From Hyphomonadaceae bacterium (GTDB lineage Bacteria > Pseudomonadota > Alphaproteobacteria > Caulobacterales > Aquidulcibacteraceae): a DNA stretch of 6,333 nt. Below are positions 6,192 through 6,333 of this stretch, piece after piece (position 1 is the first letter of the stretch; each line of letters opens with the position of its first letter). The notes beneath the pieces are model-generated. The model made no database searches. It saw only the letters and a list, made by a program, of their open reading frames with translations, and was not told where the DNA came from. The stretch spans positions 1-6,333 of the forward strand of contig JAEUMU010000191.1 in the NCBI GenBank assembly GCA_016791325.1, given 5' to 3'. A program made the translations under genes and the position numbers.

Positions 6192-6196
6192 CACAT

Positions 6197-6333
6197 ATGA
6201 GCGGCGCGCAAAGCTGGAGCGTGAAGGGCATCGACCCAAAGGTTCGGGAAGCGGCGCGCGAGGCGGCGGCGCGGCAAGGCATGAGCCTTGGCGAGTATCT
6301 AAGCCAGGCGCTCAACAATGTGCAGGCCGGCGC
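6197..6333 (+). CDS. PodJ-like polar organising protein, N-terminal fragment (runs off right edge)
   Basis: Only 45 complete codons are visible. They contain WSVKGIDPKVREAAREAA (residues 7-24) and RQGMSLGEYLSQAL (26-39). This block closely resembles the start of Caulobacter PodJ and related alphaproteobacterial proteins, in which a cytoplasmic N-terminus with coiled coils is followed by a membrane segment and periplasmic Sel1-type or peptidoglycan-binding repeats. PodJ localises polar development factors. The rest of the protein is outside the window, so it could be PodJ itself or one of the other Sel1/SPOR-type proteins sharing this N-terminal block. It is transcribed away from the flavoenzyme gene; the 156-bp shared upstream region carries the CtrA-like box and the three GANTC sites, which suits cell-cycle-timed expression. 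Confidence 0.7.
   Translation, partial: MSGAQSWSVKGIDPKVREAAREAAARQGMSLGEYLSQALNNVQAG

Noticed and set aside
6062..6277. Minus-strand frame (71 codons) upstream of the flavoenzyme gene
   Set aside because: It overlaps the podJ-like start antisense and the shared regulatory region, with no convincing ribosome binding site or homologous character.

Overview
The window is GC-rich, tightly packed DNA from an alphaproteobacterium, most likely of the Caulobacterales/Hyphomonadaceae type. Three things support this. The right-hand partial gene begins with the N-terminal signature of the Caulobacter polar organiser PodJ (WSVKGIDPKxRE...GMxLGE). Its upstream region carries a cluster of GANTC (CcrM methylation) sites and a CtrA-like box. 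The beta-oxidation gene set is also of a type common in this group. The genus cannot be fixed from the sequence alone.

Layout from right to left, following transcription of most genes (minus strand). A leftward gene (4871-6040) encodes an FMN-dependent alpha-hydroxy-acid oxidase of the lactate 2-monooxygenase type. After a 90-bp gap comes what looks like a six-gene fatty-acid (acyl-CoA) degradation operon: a MerR-family regulator (4334-4780), a long DmdC-like acyl-CoA dehydrogenase (2499-4292), an OsmC-family protein (2029-2499), a thiolase (689-1900), a 64-residue glycine-zipper membrane protein (495-689), and the N-terminal 164 residues of a FadB-type enoyl-CoA hydratase/3-hydroxyacyl-CoA dehydrogenase that runs off the left edge. 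Three junctions are nearly seamless (TGATG, TAATG, TAAGATG), suggesting translational coupling. The one long internal gap (1901-2028) is full of inverted repeats. On the plus strand, a PodJ-like gene starts at 6197 and leaves at the right edge.

How the parts fit: the dehydrogenase makes the enoyl-CoA, FadB hydrates and oxidises it, and the thiolase cleaves the 3-ketoacyl-CoA to acetyl-CoA. The MerR protein probably controls the set and itself through two overlapping palindromes built from three GTTGACG half-sites, placed over a TTGACG-N17-TATGCC promoter. The OsmC and glycine-zipper proteins are accessory members with no obvious catalytic role in the pathway.

Most of the window is ordinary metabolism. 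The parts most worth a second look are the three-half-site operator, the translationally coupled glycine-zipper protein inside the fad operon, and the dense cell-cycle regulatory region (CtrA-like box plus three GANTC sites in 21 bp) between the flavoenzyme and the podJ-like gene.
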